A stretch of 44,006 nucleotides of DNA from Rhodobacteraceae bacterium LNNU 3342 (GTDB taxonomy: Bacteria > Pseudomonadota > Alphaproteobacteria > Rhodobacterales > Rhodobacteraceae): contig VUAW01000023.1 in the NCBI GenBank assembly GCA_008711135.1, positions 1 to 44,006 of the forward strand, written 5' to 3'. Below are positions 1-8,490 of this stretch, piece after piece. Position 1 is the stretch's first letter. The number at the start of each line of letters is the position of its first letter. Below the pieces are notes generated by a model that saw only the letters and a program-made list of their open reading frames with translations, searched no databases and was not told the origin of the DNA. Both the position numbers and the translations under genes were made by a program.

Positions 1-59
1 AGCGACCTGTACCTGAGGACGGATGATCCCGACATTCTTGGGCTGCACGGTTGAGCAGG

Positions 60-182
60 AAAGGCAGCTCTTGGAGCCTGTCGCCACGCACGCCTGTTGC
101 CTCTCGCGTGGGCGGGTCCGCGGCGGTGGATGATCTCGGCCTTGAAGAGGCCGTTGATTGTCTCGACCATGAAATCGAAGCT
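60..182 (-). pseudogene. IS3-family transposase (orfB) fragment
   Basis: Read on the minus strand from about 180 to 110, the sequence encodes the run ETINGLFKAEIIHRRGP, typical of the catalytic-core end of IS3-family OrfB transposases. Only about 23 residues are recognisable. The reading then loses similarity, and neither a start nor an inverted repeat was found. It is a dead remnant showing that an IS3 element once lay here. Confidence 0.6.
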
Positions 183-296
183 CCTATGTCCGTCAAGCGG
201 CAATCGGCGGCGACTTCGGCCTGCAGAGGGCGTTGAATATCTCCCGCACGATGTATCGCTTTATGCAGCGCACGATCTCCTTGCGCGTTTACCCAA

Positions 297-515
297 GGCG
301 TCAAAGACATCAACCGGATGCTGAAGCGGTGGCGGTCGATCCCCATCGAAATGGTGCGGATCAAATACCTGAATAACATGGTCCAACAGGATCATCGCTT
401 CATCATGCGCAGGATAAGGCCAATGCTGGACTTCAAGAGCTTGACGTCAGCGGCGTCGTTCATGATCGGCATTGAGTTGGTGAGCATGATCCGCAAGAGC
501 CAGTTCGAGCCGGAA
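297..515 (+). pseudogene. IS6-family transposase C-terminal fragment
   Basis: The frame encodes IKYLNNMVQQDHRFIMRRIRP followed by a GIELVSMIRK-like tail. This is the conserved C-terminal block of IS6/IS26-type DDE transposases, which contains the last catalytic glutamate region (QDH...). The N-terminal two thirds, including the first two catalytic aspartates, are missing or out of frame upstream. It abuts the minus-strand IS3 remnant, so this is a composite scar. Confidence 0.7.
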
Positions 516-520
516 CTACG

Positions 521-1140
521 CCCGTTTCAGCAGTTTTGTCTGCTGGTCACCTGCAGGCTAGGCGAAGGCAGCCATTTTTGCCCCCGTGCCGTTTGCGACA
601 CAACCGTCGGAGGTTGTCGTCCAGAACGGCACCGGTTTCGCCTCTGCGCCTTCGCCGCTCCCTGTCCGACGACGCCCGTTGCATGACAGGCTTGGTGCTA
701 TGGGCTGCGGCGTGCCTCGATGAGAGAGAGTGACGACCGGGTTTGGGCGGGCAAGGCTGTTGCCGGGAAGTATAGCCGGGCCTCGCTGGACCAACCCCGT
801 CCCACTGATAACCTCCAGACCTTTCCCGTCCATGTGACGCCGGGCGTGCTCTGCAATCTGTTGTGGACACTGCCTGCGCCGCAATACGCAAGATACCCTG
901 CCTGATCTTTTTGCGAGGTGCGGGCACGGATGAATCATGCGCAGCCTTGCCCCTCGCCCAAGGAAATCTCGGAAAGAGGCGTGCGGCTGGCCCCCCTTGC
1001 TGGCGCGCCGGGATGCAAAGAAGTTTTCACGCTGCCGATCAAGTCGAGGGGCGCTGATCCCTGACAAACTGGAGCCCGATTTTTTTTCGGCAGCGGATGG
1101 ACCGATCTTCTCTCCAGTTGATCCCGAGCTGGAGACTCCG
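521..1140. other. Intergenic stretch, no gene recognised
   Basis: Several overlapping open frames exist on both strands because of high GC, but none gives a recognisable protein or a consistent third-position G/C pattern with a good ribosome site. It is probably remnant DNA beside the IS fragments. Confidence 0.4.
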
Positions 1141-1758
1141 ATGCCCCTGACTTGTCCGCTGCGCATTGTGCCGGCGCTCTACGACGCGAAGACGCGCCTG
1201 GCCCTGCCCACCCTGGTTGACGCGTGGTCGTGTCCGCACCAAGCCGCCCCCTTCGCCACTCAAATGGTCTGGAGGCGCGCCTCGGGCGGCCTGGGGCGCG
1301 GCCTTACCAGGACGCTTCCCACGTACCGCTCGCGTGCAAGCACCGCCTGCGCGGAGATCCTGGCCGGGGACACAGGTCTGCAGGCCGTGCTCGAGACGCA
1401 TCTGAGCATCATGGGCAGGGGGCTGCAGACGCCGCTTGCCGCCCATGCGATCTACTACCCGACCGCCGTGGGACTGATCGCGATCGATGGGATCCGTGGT
1501 GTTGACGCATGGCACCGCGGCACGATCGGACGCGCCCTACGGCTGATCTGTGAGCCCATCGAACGCCAAGCCGAGGCGATTGCTCGCCACGATGACCACA
1601 CCGTCATGACCCGGGATTTCGGCGATGCGGTGCGCCAATACGATGCAGCTCTCGCAGACGAGCTGCGATTTCCGCAGGTCGGCGCCCTGTTATCGCGCGA
1701 CTGCCGGCCCGCTGGTAGCAAGACCAACGGCACAACGCACCAGGGCGTCCTGTTGTAG
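1141..1758 (+). CDS. Unrecognised protein, 205 aa
   Basis: I do not recognise a family. From the ATG at 1141, preceded by a weak purine run (tggagac), the frame runs 205 residues with clear G/C preference at the third codon position, which supports real coding. The frame is open further upstream, but the extension is low-quality and arginine-rich. The middle (LSIMGRGL, then HAIYYPTAVGLIAIDGIRG) looks like a folded alpha/beta segment. The C-terminus (after about residue 185) becomes serine/threonine-rich and could be altered by a frameshift. No signal peptide or membrane span is visible. Confidence 0.5.
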   Translation: MPLTCPLRIVPALYDAKTRLALPTLVDAWSCPHQAAPFATQMVWRRASGGLGRGLTRTLPTYRSRASTACAEILAGDTGLQAVLETHLSIMGRGLQTPLAAHAIYYPTAVGLIAIDGIRGVDAWHRGTIGRALRLICEPIERQAEAIARHDDHTVMTRDFGDAVRQYDAALADELRFPQVGALLSRDCRPAGSKTNGTTHQGVLL

Positions 1759-1999
1759 CCTCGACGCCCGCGCACTCAGCGCCGCGCTGCTCGGGTCGGA
1801 CATCCTCCAGAATGGATGGGTTCACCCCGGGCGCGGTTCTTGCCGTTCGGAGGTCCGCCTGTACCGGCTGCCACCCGAGCGTTTGAACCCGGCAAACGAT
1901 CTCCATCGATCAGTCTTTCCTGCTGATCCTCATCCGAACCCATCTGTTTGCTGTGCCGGAAGCACAGCACGCGACAAAAACACGGAAGGAAGACCGCCC

Positions 2000-2569
2000 A
2001 TGGGCAACATCATCTACCACAAGGGCCTCCTGCTCGATGAGCGGGATTTCGGCGAACCGCATCCGTGCATGGAGACGCTCACCGCGACCATTCACGACTA
2101 CCTGCTCGACGAGTTCGAATTCCACGACGACGGTCAGCTGCCGGTGCTGGAGCTGGTTGGTCTCGCCTCCGCGCGTTTCGGGGCCACCCGCATGTTCTGC
2201 GACGGCTACGCAGCTCGCAGTATTTGGATACAAAAAGAAGGAGACTTCCGTACCGCGCTCCTGCACGAGTTTCGTCACCTGGACCTGGCAGATCCGGAGG
2301 CCATTCTCCAGGCGGAGAACGGCGCTGTCGAGGCTCTGGAGCTACTGCTGCAGCGAAAGATCTGCGACGCGGTGATGGCGGCGCACTATGGATATGCGGA
2401 ACGTCTGATCGCGTCGATCGCCAACCTTCGGGAGGCCGACTTGCCGCGCATCCGGTCGCCGTGGGCTTTTGAGCGGGATGGCGACGACGACCTCTACGAC
2501 TTTCGCAAGGCGAACTACGGGCCCGGGAACCGTCTCCTCGCCGAGATCAGCTTTGACTGGGGACAGTAA
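2000..2569 (+). CDS. Small putative zincin-like protein, 189 aa, with HEFRH motif
   Basis: The start is the ATG at 2000, with the ribosome site ggaagga about 10 bases upstream. The protein is acidic and has no signal peptide. Around residues 92-98 it carries LLHEFRHLD, an HExxH arrangement as in zinc metallopeptidases. An acidic helix (AENGAVEALELL) follows about 20 residues later and could supply a third ligand. The arrangement recalls ImmA/IrrE-like zincins, but the family was not identified and the motif may be coincidental. It stands alone, 241 bases after the preceding gene and with nearly 1 kb of apparently non-coding DNA after it. Confidence 0.6.
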   Translation: MGNIIYHKGLLLDERDFGEPHPCMETLTATIHDYLLDEFEFHDDGQLPVLELVGLASARFGATRMFCDGYAARSIWIQKEGDFRTALLHEFRHLDLADPEAILQAENGAVEALELLLQRKICDAVMAAHYGYAERLIASIANLREADLPRIRSPWAFERDGDDDLYDFRKANYGPGNRLLAEISFDWGQ

Positions 2570-3527
2570 GATGCGCCCACCCGAAGGCTCTGATGGTAGA
2601 TTTGGCGGGCGCCCGAAAGGGTGTGCCACCGGACCCGCGTAGCGCCGGCCAGCACGTCTTGCGCCTTGACGGCCGCGTCGCAGCCCTCGGCCTGGCTTGG
2701 GCGTTCCCGCCAAAGATCCGGCACTTCTTCAGCGTTCAGCGCAGGAGAAGGGGTGAAGATCGGCTTTCCGGCAGAGGAAGGCCTCGGCAGCGTTGAGCCT
2801 GCCGAGGCCTAAGGCGACAGGCCCCGGAGGGTGTATGCCCCGTACCTGCCTGCGCCGCGCCTGGCGGAAAAACCGGCCGCGCCATGACGGGGTTGAGGGA
2901 AGAGTCGCTCCCGGGCACTCACCGTCTGATCCCGGATGCTTCGCAGGCTTCAGCCCACCGGGCGCATCCACGCCAGTCCGCGAAAGCTAGCTCCCGCGCC
3001 ACCGCTTGTGAAGCTTTGCCAAAGGATGTTGCCCTCCTGACTGTCGGCAGCGTCACGCCTGTTGAGGCCTTGGCGCCAGGGAAAGGCACCCAGATACGGG
3101 GTCGAATGGCGGGCCCCGGCGGTGGAGGCACCTTGCCGGTTTTGCCGCAAACGGTTCGAGCGTTACAAGATCGCGGGTTGAAACAAAAAGCTCCGCGGAG
3201 TGCACTCCGATGCACCGCGGACTGAAAGACGAGGCACCGATTTAACCAGAAGAACCATGATGTTCCGCTGCGGCGGCGACAGTTCAAGGCGTCTTGAGTA
3301 CATCCTGGCTGCCGACCACAGGCAGGCCCGAGCTGCCAGTTCATGCCCTGTTCCGCGGAGGTTTTCGGGAACGGCGTCCTTGGAGAGCCGGCTCAAGGGC
3401 CTGCGACACGTCAGAAAGATCTTGAAGGCCAGCCAGGCGAGCCCGCCACCCGTTTCGCGAAGCTTGATCGAACACCGTGAGCGGACCTCGCGCACCACCT
3501 CCCAAACAGGCCTCGAGGGTAGCTACC
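2570..3527. other. Long intergenic region, no gene recognised
   Basis: About 960 bases without a convincing gene. Open frames on both strands are proline/arginine-rich shadows of GC-rich sequence and match nothing I know. It may be decayed coding or insertion-sequence DNA. Confidence 0.4.
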
Positions 3528-4070
3528 TCATAGGATCCTGTCTTCCTGTCCGAGGGACGCCTGATGCTCGGCTGCTCTGAGCCATCCGCTCGCGAGCCGT
3601 GCGGTGCCAGGACCGGCGCGATGCGGGGCAGGGCGGCGTTCAACCGTCTCATAAAGAATGTCCAACGCGTAGCCCCCGAACAGGGCGAACGAGACGCCGT
3701 GGAAGTCTCCAATGGCGGGGATCGTGTCGCGGCCGGCAGCTTTGAGCAGACGCGAGAGCCACCTCGCCTCGAACTCCGGGGCATCGGAGACGAGCTGGCG
3801 GTCCCCACGGACCGTGAGAAAGGCTTCCGTCACGTCCGCGGCCGAGGGTGCGCCTTGGATCTCCGAGATCCGAATGCCGTGCACTGCGGCACTCTGCGAA
3901 GACCAGTCGTCGAGCGCCCACGCCGGATCCGGCCGGATGAGCGACGACCAGGTCCGCAGCTTGCCGCGCTCGATCCAGGAAATGCCGATCTCGATCGGCC
4001 AGCTTGCAGAAGACAGGCTTGATGCCTCGAAGTCGAGGATCGCGAATTCTTCGAGGCGGGCGCTCTTCAT
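3528..4070 (-). CDS. DnaQ/RNase T-like 3'-5' exonuclease-family protein, 180 aa
   Basis: Starting at the ATG at 4070, the N-terminus reads EEFAILDFEASSLSSASWPI, the ExoI motif (DxE) of DEDD exonucleases. The region around residue 95 (LVSDAPEFEARWLSRLL) fits ExoII with its aspartate. Near the C-terminus, PHRAGPGTARLA fits ExoIII, but the expected HxxxxD aspartate is a glycine. Such short stand-alone exonuclease-like proteins are common in Alphaproteobacteria, often with unknown substrates. The C-terminal tail after the motif looks poorly conserved, so a late frameshift may have removed the last catalytic residue. The gene is isolated. Confidence 0.65.
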   Translation of the reverse strand: MKSARLEEFAILDFEASSLSSASWPIEIGISWIERGKLRTWSSLIRPDPAWALDDWSSQSAAVHGIRISEIQGAPSAADVTEAFLTVRGDRQLVSDAPEFEARWLSRLLKAAGRDTIPAIGDFHGVSFALFGGYALDILYETVERRPAPHRAGPGTARLASGWLRAAEHQASLGQEDRIL

Positions 4071-4407
4071 GAGCTGAATGTAACCCGCGAAGAAGGATCG
4101 CGGAAGGTGCATCGACAGGCCGAGTCGGACACTGGATCATCTCGATCGCGGCAATGCTGGTGCTTCGCCTCGATCTTCTCGCGGCGGCCTCTTGGTCTGA
4201 GGCCCGTCCGTTTGGGGGCCGGGCCCCGCCCTGACGGTAAATGTTGAAGACATCGCTGGTTACCCCGAAAGACTTGCCTGTTCCAACCCGGCCTTCGCCG
4301 AGGAAATCTTCAAGAGCCTCTTTGGACGAGAGGTTCATCGGACGCCGGTTGCCTGCGACCCCGCTTCGTATTACGTTGTATTTCATCAGTGCCGAAAGGA
4401 AGACGCC
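4071..4407. other. Divergent intergenic region between exonuclease and toxin-antitoxin pair
   Basis: 337 bases lie between the leftward exonuclease start and the rightward antitoxin start. The part next to the antitoxin is AT-richer (cgtattacgttgtatttcat, 4369-4388), as expected for an autoregulated toxin-antitoxin promoter. No exact operator could be defined. A minus-strand open frame covers much of the region but matches nothing known. Confidence 0.35.
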
Positions 4408-4692
4408 ATGGGCACCACACCCTATTCGATCCGTCTCGACGATGACTTGAGGAAATCACTGGAAAGAGAAGCGGAGATCGAGGACCGTCCGCCTGCGCAG
4501 CTCGCGGTGCGTGCCATCCGCTCGATGCTGGAAGCCAAGGCGGCCAAGCGCGCGGCCATCGACCGCGCCCTTGAAGAAGCAGATCAGGGGAAATTCATCT
4601 CTGCCGAAGCGATGAATGCCTGGATCGACTCGTGGGACAGCGAAAACGAACTCCCCGCACCGAAGGCTGACATCACTCGCGGCAGCGCATGA
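4408..4692 (+). CDS. Ribbon-helix-helix (CopG-like) antitoxin, 94 aa
   Basis: The N-terminus (YSIRLDDDLRKSLEREAEIE) is a ribbon-helix-helix DNA-binding domain, and the C-terminal half is an acidic, flexible region of the kind that wraps a ParE/RelE toxin. The start at 4408 has the ribosome site aaggaag. Its stop overlaps the start of the downstream toxin (ATGA at 4689-4692), so the two are translationally coupled. By family rules it should neutralise the toxin and repress the operon. The precise antitoxin subfamily is not certain. Confidence 0.8.
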   Translation: MGTTPYSIRLDDDLRKSLEREAEIEDRPPAQLAVRAIRSMLEAKAAKRAAIDRALEEADQGKFISAEAMNAWIDSWDSENELPAPKADITRGSA

Positions 4693-4970
4693 AGATCGTC
4701 TTTCTGGAAAGCGCCGCGCAGGACATCCAGTGGTTCCGCTACTATTATCGATCTATTTTCCCTGCGGGCAGCGCCAAGGCCCGCGACAAGATGAAGGCGA
4801 TTCAGGCGACACTGGCTGCCAATCCCTACGCCGGTCATCCCAGTGACAAACGACATACAGTGCGGGAGTTTTCCATACCCAGAACTCCGTTCATCGTCGT
4901 CTATCGCGTGATGCCATCCCAGATCGAGGTTCTTCGGCTTTGGGACACCAGGCAAGGCACCGATTACTGA
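4689..4970 (+). CDS. ParE/RelE-family toxin, 93 aa
   Basis: The small basic protein begins MKIVFLESAAQDI and ends with TVREFSIPRTPFIVVYRVMPSQIEVLRLWDTRQ split over two strands. This is the layout of ParE/RelE-superfamily toxins, in which the penultimate strand reads FxxVYRV and the last strand ends LRxWDxRQ. It is coupled by ATGA overlap to the antitoxin. ParE members poison DNA gyrase and RelE members cut mRNA; the sequence alone does not decide between them, although the ending resembles ParE. The length is normal and the gene looks intact. Confidence 0.8.
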   Translation: MKIVFLESAAQDIQWFRYYYRSIFPAGSAKARDKMKAIQATLAANPYAGHPSDKRHTVREFSIPRTPFIVVYRVMPSQIEVLRLWDTRQGTDY

Positions 4971-5008
4971 GACTTCTCCAGTCAGCCAGAACTCTCCGCC
5001 CCGCATGG

Positions 5009-5998
5009 ATGACGCTTCTGCCGGGTCTCCGCGCAGCGCCGATCAAGGACAGTTCGATCAATCGGCACATTGCATCCGTGAACCGCTGCGCCGCCATGTT
5101 GTCCTCCCTGAGGTGTCCGCCGCGGCTCGGATGGCTTCTCGCCTGGGAACTGGCGCAGGCGGTTCAGGCGGGGGATGCCGCCACCGGCCAGGCCGCGGTG
5201 ACCGCGCGCACGGCCGCCACCTATATCGGGGGGCTGGTAAGCCTCGGCCTGCATGGCGGTCTGGACGAGGACGCGCTGGACGGGATGCGCGCCGTCTAGG
5301 CCCATCTCCAGCGCCAAGGCCGGCGCGTTCCGAAGAAGAAGGAAACCCGCATCGAGGAGCTCTACGCGAAGGGCGGCTACGACGAGGTCATGCGTGCCCT
5401 CCTGGGCAAGCTCGAGGAGGCCAACGGCCTCCCGGCCTGGACAGCGGAGGCGGAAACCGCCCGCGCCACGGCCGCCATTCTGGCGGTATGCATGAACGAT
5501 CCGGCGCGCACAGGCGATGTTGCAACGTGGACGCTCGGCGAAGCCCTCGTGCGGGAGCCCGTCGGTCGCTGGCGGCTTCGCTGGCGCCAGGGAAAGACCG
5601 GACACTGGAAGGAGGCCGGCGAGCTCTGGCCCGAAGTCGGTGCGGTGCTCGACGAGCACATTCTCGGATGCCGCCCGAGGCGGCATGCGCAGCGACGTTT
5701 CGAGGAACTCCGGGGCTGCAACTGGCTGTCCTTCGCCGACGCGCCCTATGCCAGCCGGTGGCCCAGCGAGAAGGTCCGGAACGCCATCGGCGTGCCGCTG
5801 CACGATCTCCGAACGCTCGCCGCCGACTACCTGCGCATGCATGATCCCGTCGCCGCACCGAGGATCGTGGCGGTTCTGCTCGGCCACAGGACGCAGGAAG
5901 CCGGAGGAGAGTATCGTGTGCTCTGCGCCGAGACCGCGGCCCAGCGGGGATGGCGGGAGATCCGCGCGATTCACGCGCAGGGTGCCGGCAGAGTGTAA
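5009..5998 (+). pseudogene. Tyrosine recombinase interrupted by an in-frame TAG
   Basis: One reading frame continues on both sides of a TAG at 5297-5299. Before it lies an alpha-helical N-terminal (SAM-like) region. After it lies a catalytic domain with a box I candidate (NDPARTGDVA), HDLRTLAADYL (HxxR) and LLGHRTQEAGGEYRVL, where H and the likely nucleophile tyrosine are nine residues apart as in the family. The only visible defect is the stop codon. The N-terminal start is uncertain (ATG at 5009 or 5096). The gene lies just upstream of an excisionase-like HTH gene, as expected for an integration module. Confidence 0.7.
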
Positions 5999-6168
5999 CC
6001 TCCGCCCCCTCCACACATGTGCCGGTCGCGCCTTCGCGACCGGTTATGCGTGCCGAGACCCGTGGGATGTCTCCCCCTTCGCGGACCTTCGCGTGTGAAA
6101 TCTGCAACAGGGCACGATTATGCACGGGCCTGCTTTGGGCGGACAGTCGCCAGAGCAATCTCCAGCGC

Positions 6169-6549
6169 ATGAAACACACTCACACCTACAATCTTTCCGT
6201 CGCCGCCGTCGCCGATCACTACGCCCTCGCGGCAAGGACCATCCGCGGCCATCTGCAAACCGGCACTCTTCGTGGAGTCCGCCTCAGGGGAGAATGGCGC
6301 TGTTCCTGGCCGGATGTCTGGGCTGCCGAACGCGGCCCCATGCCCAAGGACGCGCTGGCCGCACGATACAAGGAGCGCCTGATGAAGAAGAAGGATCTCG
6401 CCGCGAAGTGGGGGATCGGCGAACGAAAGGTGGAACGCTGGATCGAGGACGGCCTCCCGACGCGAAACGTGTTCGGCAGCGTGCGCATCGCTCCCGTCGA
6501 GGCCGAAGCTTGGATACGGCGCATCTCCACGTCGTGGAGGGACAAATAG
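6169..6549 (+). CDS. Double helix-turn-helix excisionase-like protein, copy 1
   Basis: 126 residues with two tandem MerR/AlpA-type HTH units: residues about 8-55 (LSVAAVADHYALAARTIRGH, ending in WPDVWAAERGP) and about 72-118 (KKDLAAKWGIGERKVERWIE, ending FGSVRIAPVEAEAW). This fits DNA-bending excisionases or regulators. A close paralogue lies at 19010-19393, and the two share the upstream string ccagagcaatctcca. The last residues (ISTSWRDK) differ from the paralogue because a SulP fragment has been joined near 6520 in another frame. The ribosome site is poor, so the start could lie upstream, where QSNLQRM is also conserved in the paralogue. Confidence 0.65.
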   Translation: MKHTHTYNLSVAAVADHYALAARTIRGHLQTGTLRGVRLRGEWRCSWPDVWAAERGPMPKDALAARYKERLMKKKDLAAKWGIGERKVERWIEDGLPTRNVFGSVRIAPVEAEAWIRRISTSWRDK

Positions 6550-6746
6550 TCCTTGCCTCCGCCGATACCTTCATCGACGCATGCGATCCCGGCGACCATC
6601 GACCTGTCCCGCGAGAAGCTTTGTGGGACATCACCGCAATGGCGGCACTGGAAAAGGTGCGTGACCGATTCCAGCGGCACGATCTGGCGGTGACGGTGAA
6701 ACAGGGCCTGCTTGTCGCAGACCTGCGGCAAAGGACGACCGAGTGA
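6520..6746 (+). pseudogene. SulP transporter STAS-domain fragment
   Basis: In a frame different from the overlapping HTH gene, the sequence reads HVVEGQIVLASADTFIDA, then LWDITAMAALEKVRDRFQR. This is the pattern of the C-terminal STAS domain of SulP-type sulfate/anion permeases (VEGQIFFAS..., FWDITAVAALDKVVLKFRR). The similarity ends near 6690, and the membrane part is absent. The fragment begins inside the HTH gene's last codons, so the recombination junction lies at about 6515-6525. Confidence 0.6.
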
Positions 6747-7135
6747 GAATAGTAACCCTCTCTGCGACCCACCCGCGCTGGTCATGTCGACTCGGTTCAA
6801 CAACTCCGCATCTACAGTGCAGTAATTGACCCCTACCGCTCACCGCCATCGCGCCACCATCGCTCAAAGGGAGTGGTTGCGGAATCTGCTGTAATCATCC
6901 TCGCAACTGGGCAGCAGGCTCTGAACCCCTTTCGCGGTGGCCACGACTGCCGGTCGTGTTCGTGTCATGTTGTGCCGCGTAACATCAGGACCTGCACCGC
7001 GCCGCCTTCCCTGCAGCACCCTGACGGCTATCTTGATGGTTTCAGACGGCTCGGCAAGCATCGAAAAATTACCCAGATGGCGAGGCATGATTTCGATCGG
7101 ATGTATGGGCTGACGGGATGCGCTCTGAACTTGCA
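6747..7135. other. Intergenic region, nothing recognised
   Basis: 389 bases follow the SulP fragment and precede the 3' end of the leftward isomerase gene. Short open frames are present on both strands without a recognisable product. No clear terminator for the leftward operon was found here. Confidence 0.4.
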
Positions 7136-7783
7136 CTATGCCGCGTCGGGCTGTTCCTCCGGTCTAGCAGCGCGGAATGCGGGAATCTCCATACAGGCCG
7201 CATAGATACGCGCAAGCGTGGGCCATTCGGTATCGAGCAACCCGAACCGGCGGTTGTTGAGAAGCTGCGCGAACAGGCAGAGATCGGCCAGACCTGGCCG
7301 CTCACCATGGCAGAACGCGCCGGTCTGGGGCGCAGACGCCAGCAGTTTCTCCATCGGGTCAAGCGTGGCCCGCGCCCAGTGGCGGAACCATGTCGCCTGC
7401 GCCTCGGCATCTGCGCCAAAGGTGGTTTCCAGATGGCGCAGCACCCGCAGATTGTTCAGCGGGTGAACGTCGCACGCTATCATCGCCGCCAGAGCCCGCA
7501 CCCGCGCCCGCCCCGCACTGTCGGACGGCAGCAGGGCCGGGTCCGGAAAACGCTCCTCAAGATATTCGATGATCGGCAGCGACTGCGTCAGGATCAGCCC
7601 GTCGATCTCCAGCGCCGGCACCACACCTTGCGGGTTGATCGCAAGATAGTCGGGGGAGCGATGCCCCCCCGTCCGAAGGTTCCAGGCCACATAATCGTAG
7701 CTCAGCCCCTTCATGGCCAAAGCCACCCGCACCCGCACAGAGGTGGAAGAACGGAAATAGCTGTGCAGGCGGATTTCACTCAC
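7136..7783 (-). CDS. maiA: Zeta-class GST: maleylacetoacetate/maleylpyruvate isomerase
   Basis: 215 residues with a thioredoxin-fold N-terminus starting IRLHSYFRSSTSVRVRVALA. The SSxSxRVR signature is that of zeta GSTs, whose serine activates glutathione. It is followed by NPQGVVPALEIDG (cis-proline) and LTQSLPIIEYLEE (glutathione-binding SNAIL/TRAC-type site). The C-terminal helical domain contains DVHPLNNLRVLRHL. These enzymes isomerise the cis double bond of maleylacetoacetate or maleylpyruvate. The start is a GTG overlapping the TGA of the preceding gene (GTGA, 7780-7783), so it is the last gene of a coupled leftward operon. The fumarylpyruvate-hydrolase-like neighbour suggests a maleylpyruvate-type substrate; the fumarylacetoacetase suggests maleylacetoacetate. 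Confidence 0.85.
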   Translation of the reverse strand: MSEIRLHSYFRSSTSVRVRVALAMKGLSYDYVAWNLRTGGHRSPDYLAINPQGVVPALEIDGLILTQSLPIIEYLEERFPDPALLPSDSAGRARVRALAAMIACDVHPLNNLRVLRHLETTFGADAEAQATWFRHWARATLDPMEKLLASAPQTGAFCHGERPGLADLCLFAQLLNNRRFGLLDTEWPTLARIYAACMEIPAFRAARPEEQPDAA

Positions 7784-8475
7784 GCTTTGCGACCGATCAG
7801 GGTGGTGATCGGGGTCAGCCCGTCGATGGCAACGGCGCAGCGGTCGCCCGGTTGCAGCGGCCCCACACCCGCGGGCGTTCCGGTGAAGACCAGATCGCCG
7901 GGCTGGATCGTGACTGAGGACGACAGCGCCGCGATGACCTCGGCCACATTCCAGATCATGGTGTCGAGCGCGGCATCCTGCCGCGTCTCACCGTTCACGG
8001 TCAGCGACAGCCGCGCCGACCTAGGCAGCGCCTGACTGGGCATCGGCGTGATCGGCCCCACCACGGCGGAACGGTCAAAGGCCTTGCTCCAGTCCCACGG
8101 CCGGCCGCGGTCACGCAACGCGAATTGCAGATCGCGCCGCGTCAGATCATTGCCGACCGCATAGCCATAGACATGGTCCAGCGCATCTTCGACCGCAATG
8201 CCCGCGCCGGCCTTGCCGATGGCGATGACCAGCTCTGCCTCATGGTGAAAGTTCTCGGTCAGCGGGGGATAGGCGACTTCCTCGCCATCCTGCACCAGGG
8301 CGTCAATCGGCTTGGTGAAGAAGAAGGGCGGCTCACGCTCGGGGCGGAAGCCCATTTCCCGGATGTGATCGGCATAGTTGCGGCCCACACAGAAGATGCG
8401 GCGCAGCGGGAAGCGGCGGGCCTCGCCCAGAACCGGAACGCTTTGAACGGGCAGCGGCGGGAAAATATAGTCCAT
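7780..8475 (-). CDS. FAH-family fumarylpyruvate hydrolase-like enzyme, 231 aa
   Basis: The sequence contains RIFCVGRNYADHIREMG and FFFTKP near the N-terminus, then FHHEAELVIAIG with the ExE metal ligands and GYAVGNDLTRRDLQ with the Asp ligand. It closes with LVFTGTPAGVGPLQPGD, the substrate-lid and turn of the family. Length and motifs fit the NagK/YcgM group, which hydrolyses fumarylpyruvate or other acylpyruvates to a carboxylate plus pyruvate. The start at 8475 has a strong ribosome site (aggagg, about 8 bases upstream). It is the third gene of the leftward operon and overlaps the isomerase start. Confidence 0.85.
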   Translation of the reverse strand: MDYIFPPLPVQSVPVLGEARRFPLRRIFCVGRNYADHIREMGFRPEREPPFFFTKPIDALVQDGEEVAYPPLTENFHHEAELVIAIGKAGAGIAVEDALDHVYGYAVGNDLTRRDLQFALRDRGRPWDWSKAFDRSAVVGPITPMPSQALPRSARLSLTVNGETRQDAALDTMIWNVAEVIAALSSSVTIQPGDLVFTGTPAGVGPLQPGDRCAVAIDGLTPITTLIGRKA

Positions 8476-8490
8476 CTTGTCCTCCTGCGG

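Noticed and set aside
3649-4386. A minus-strand open frame with VGTGKSF
   Set aside because: The string resembles a P-loop only loosely, the rest of the frame overlaps the exonuclease gene in another frame, and no domain follows.
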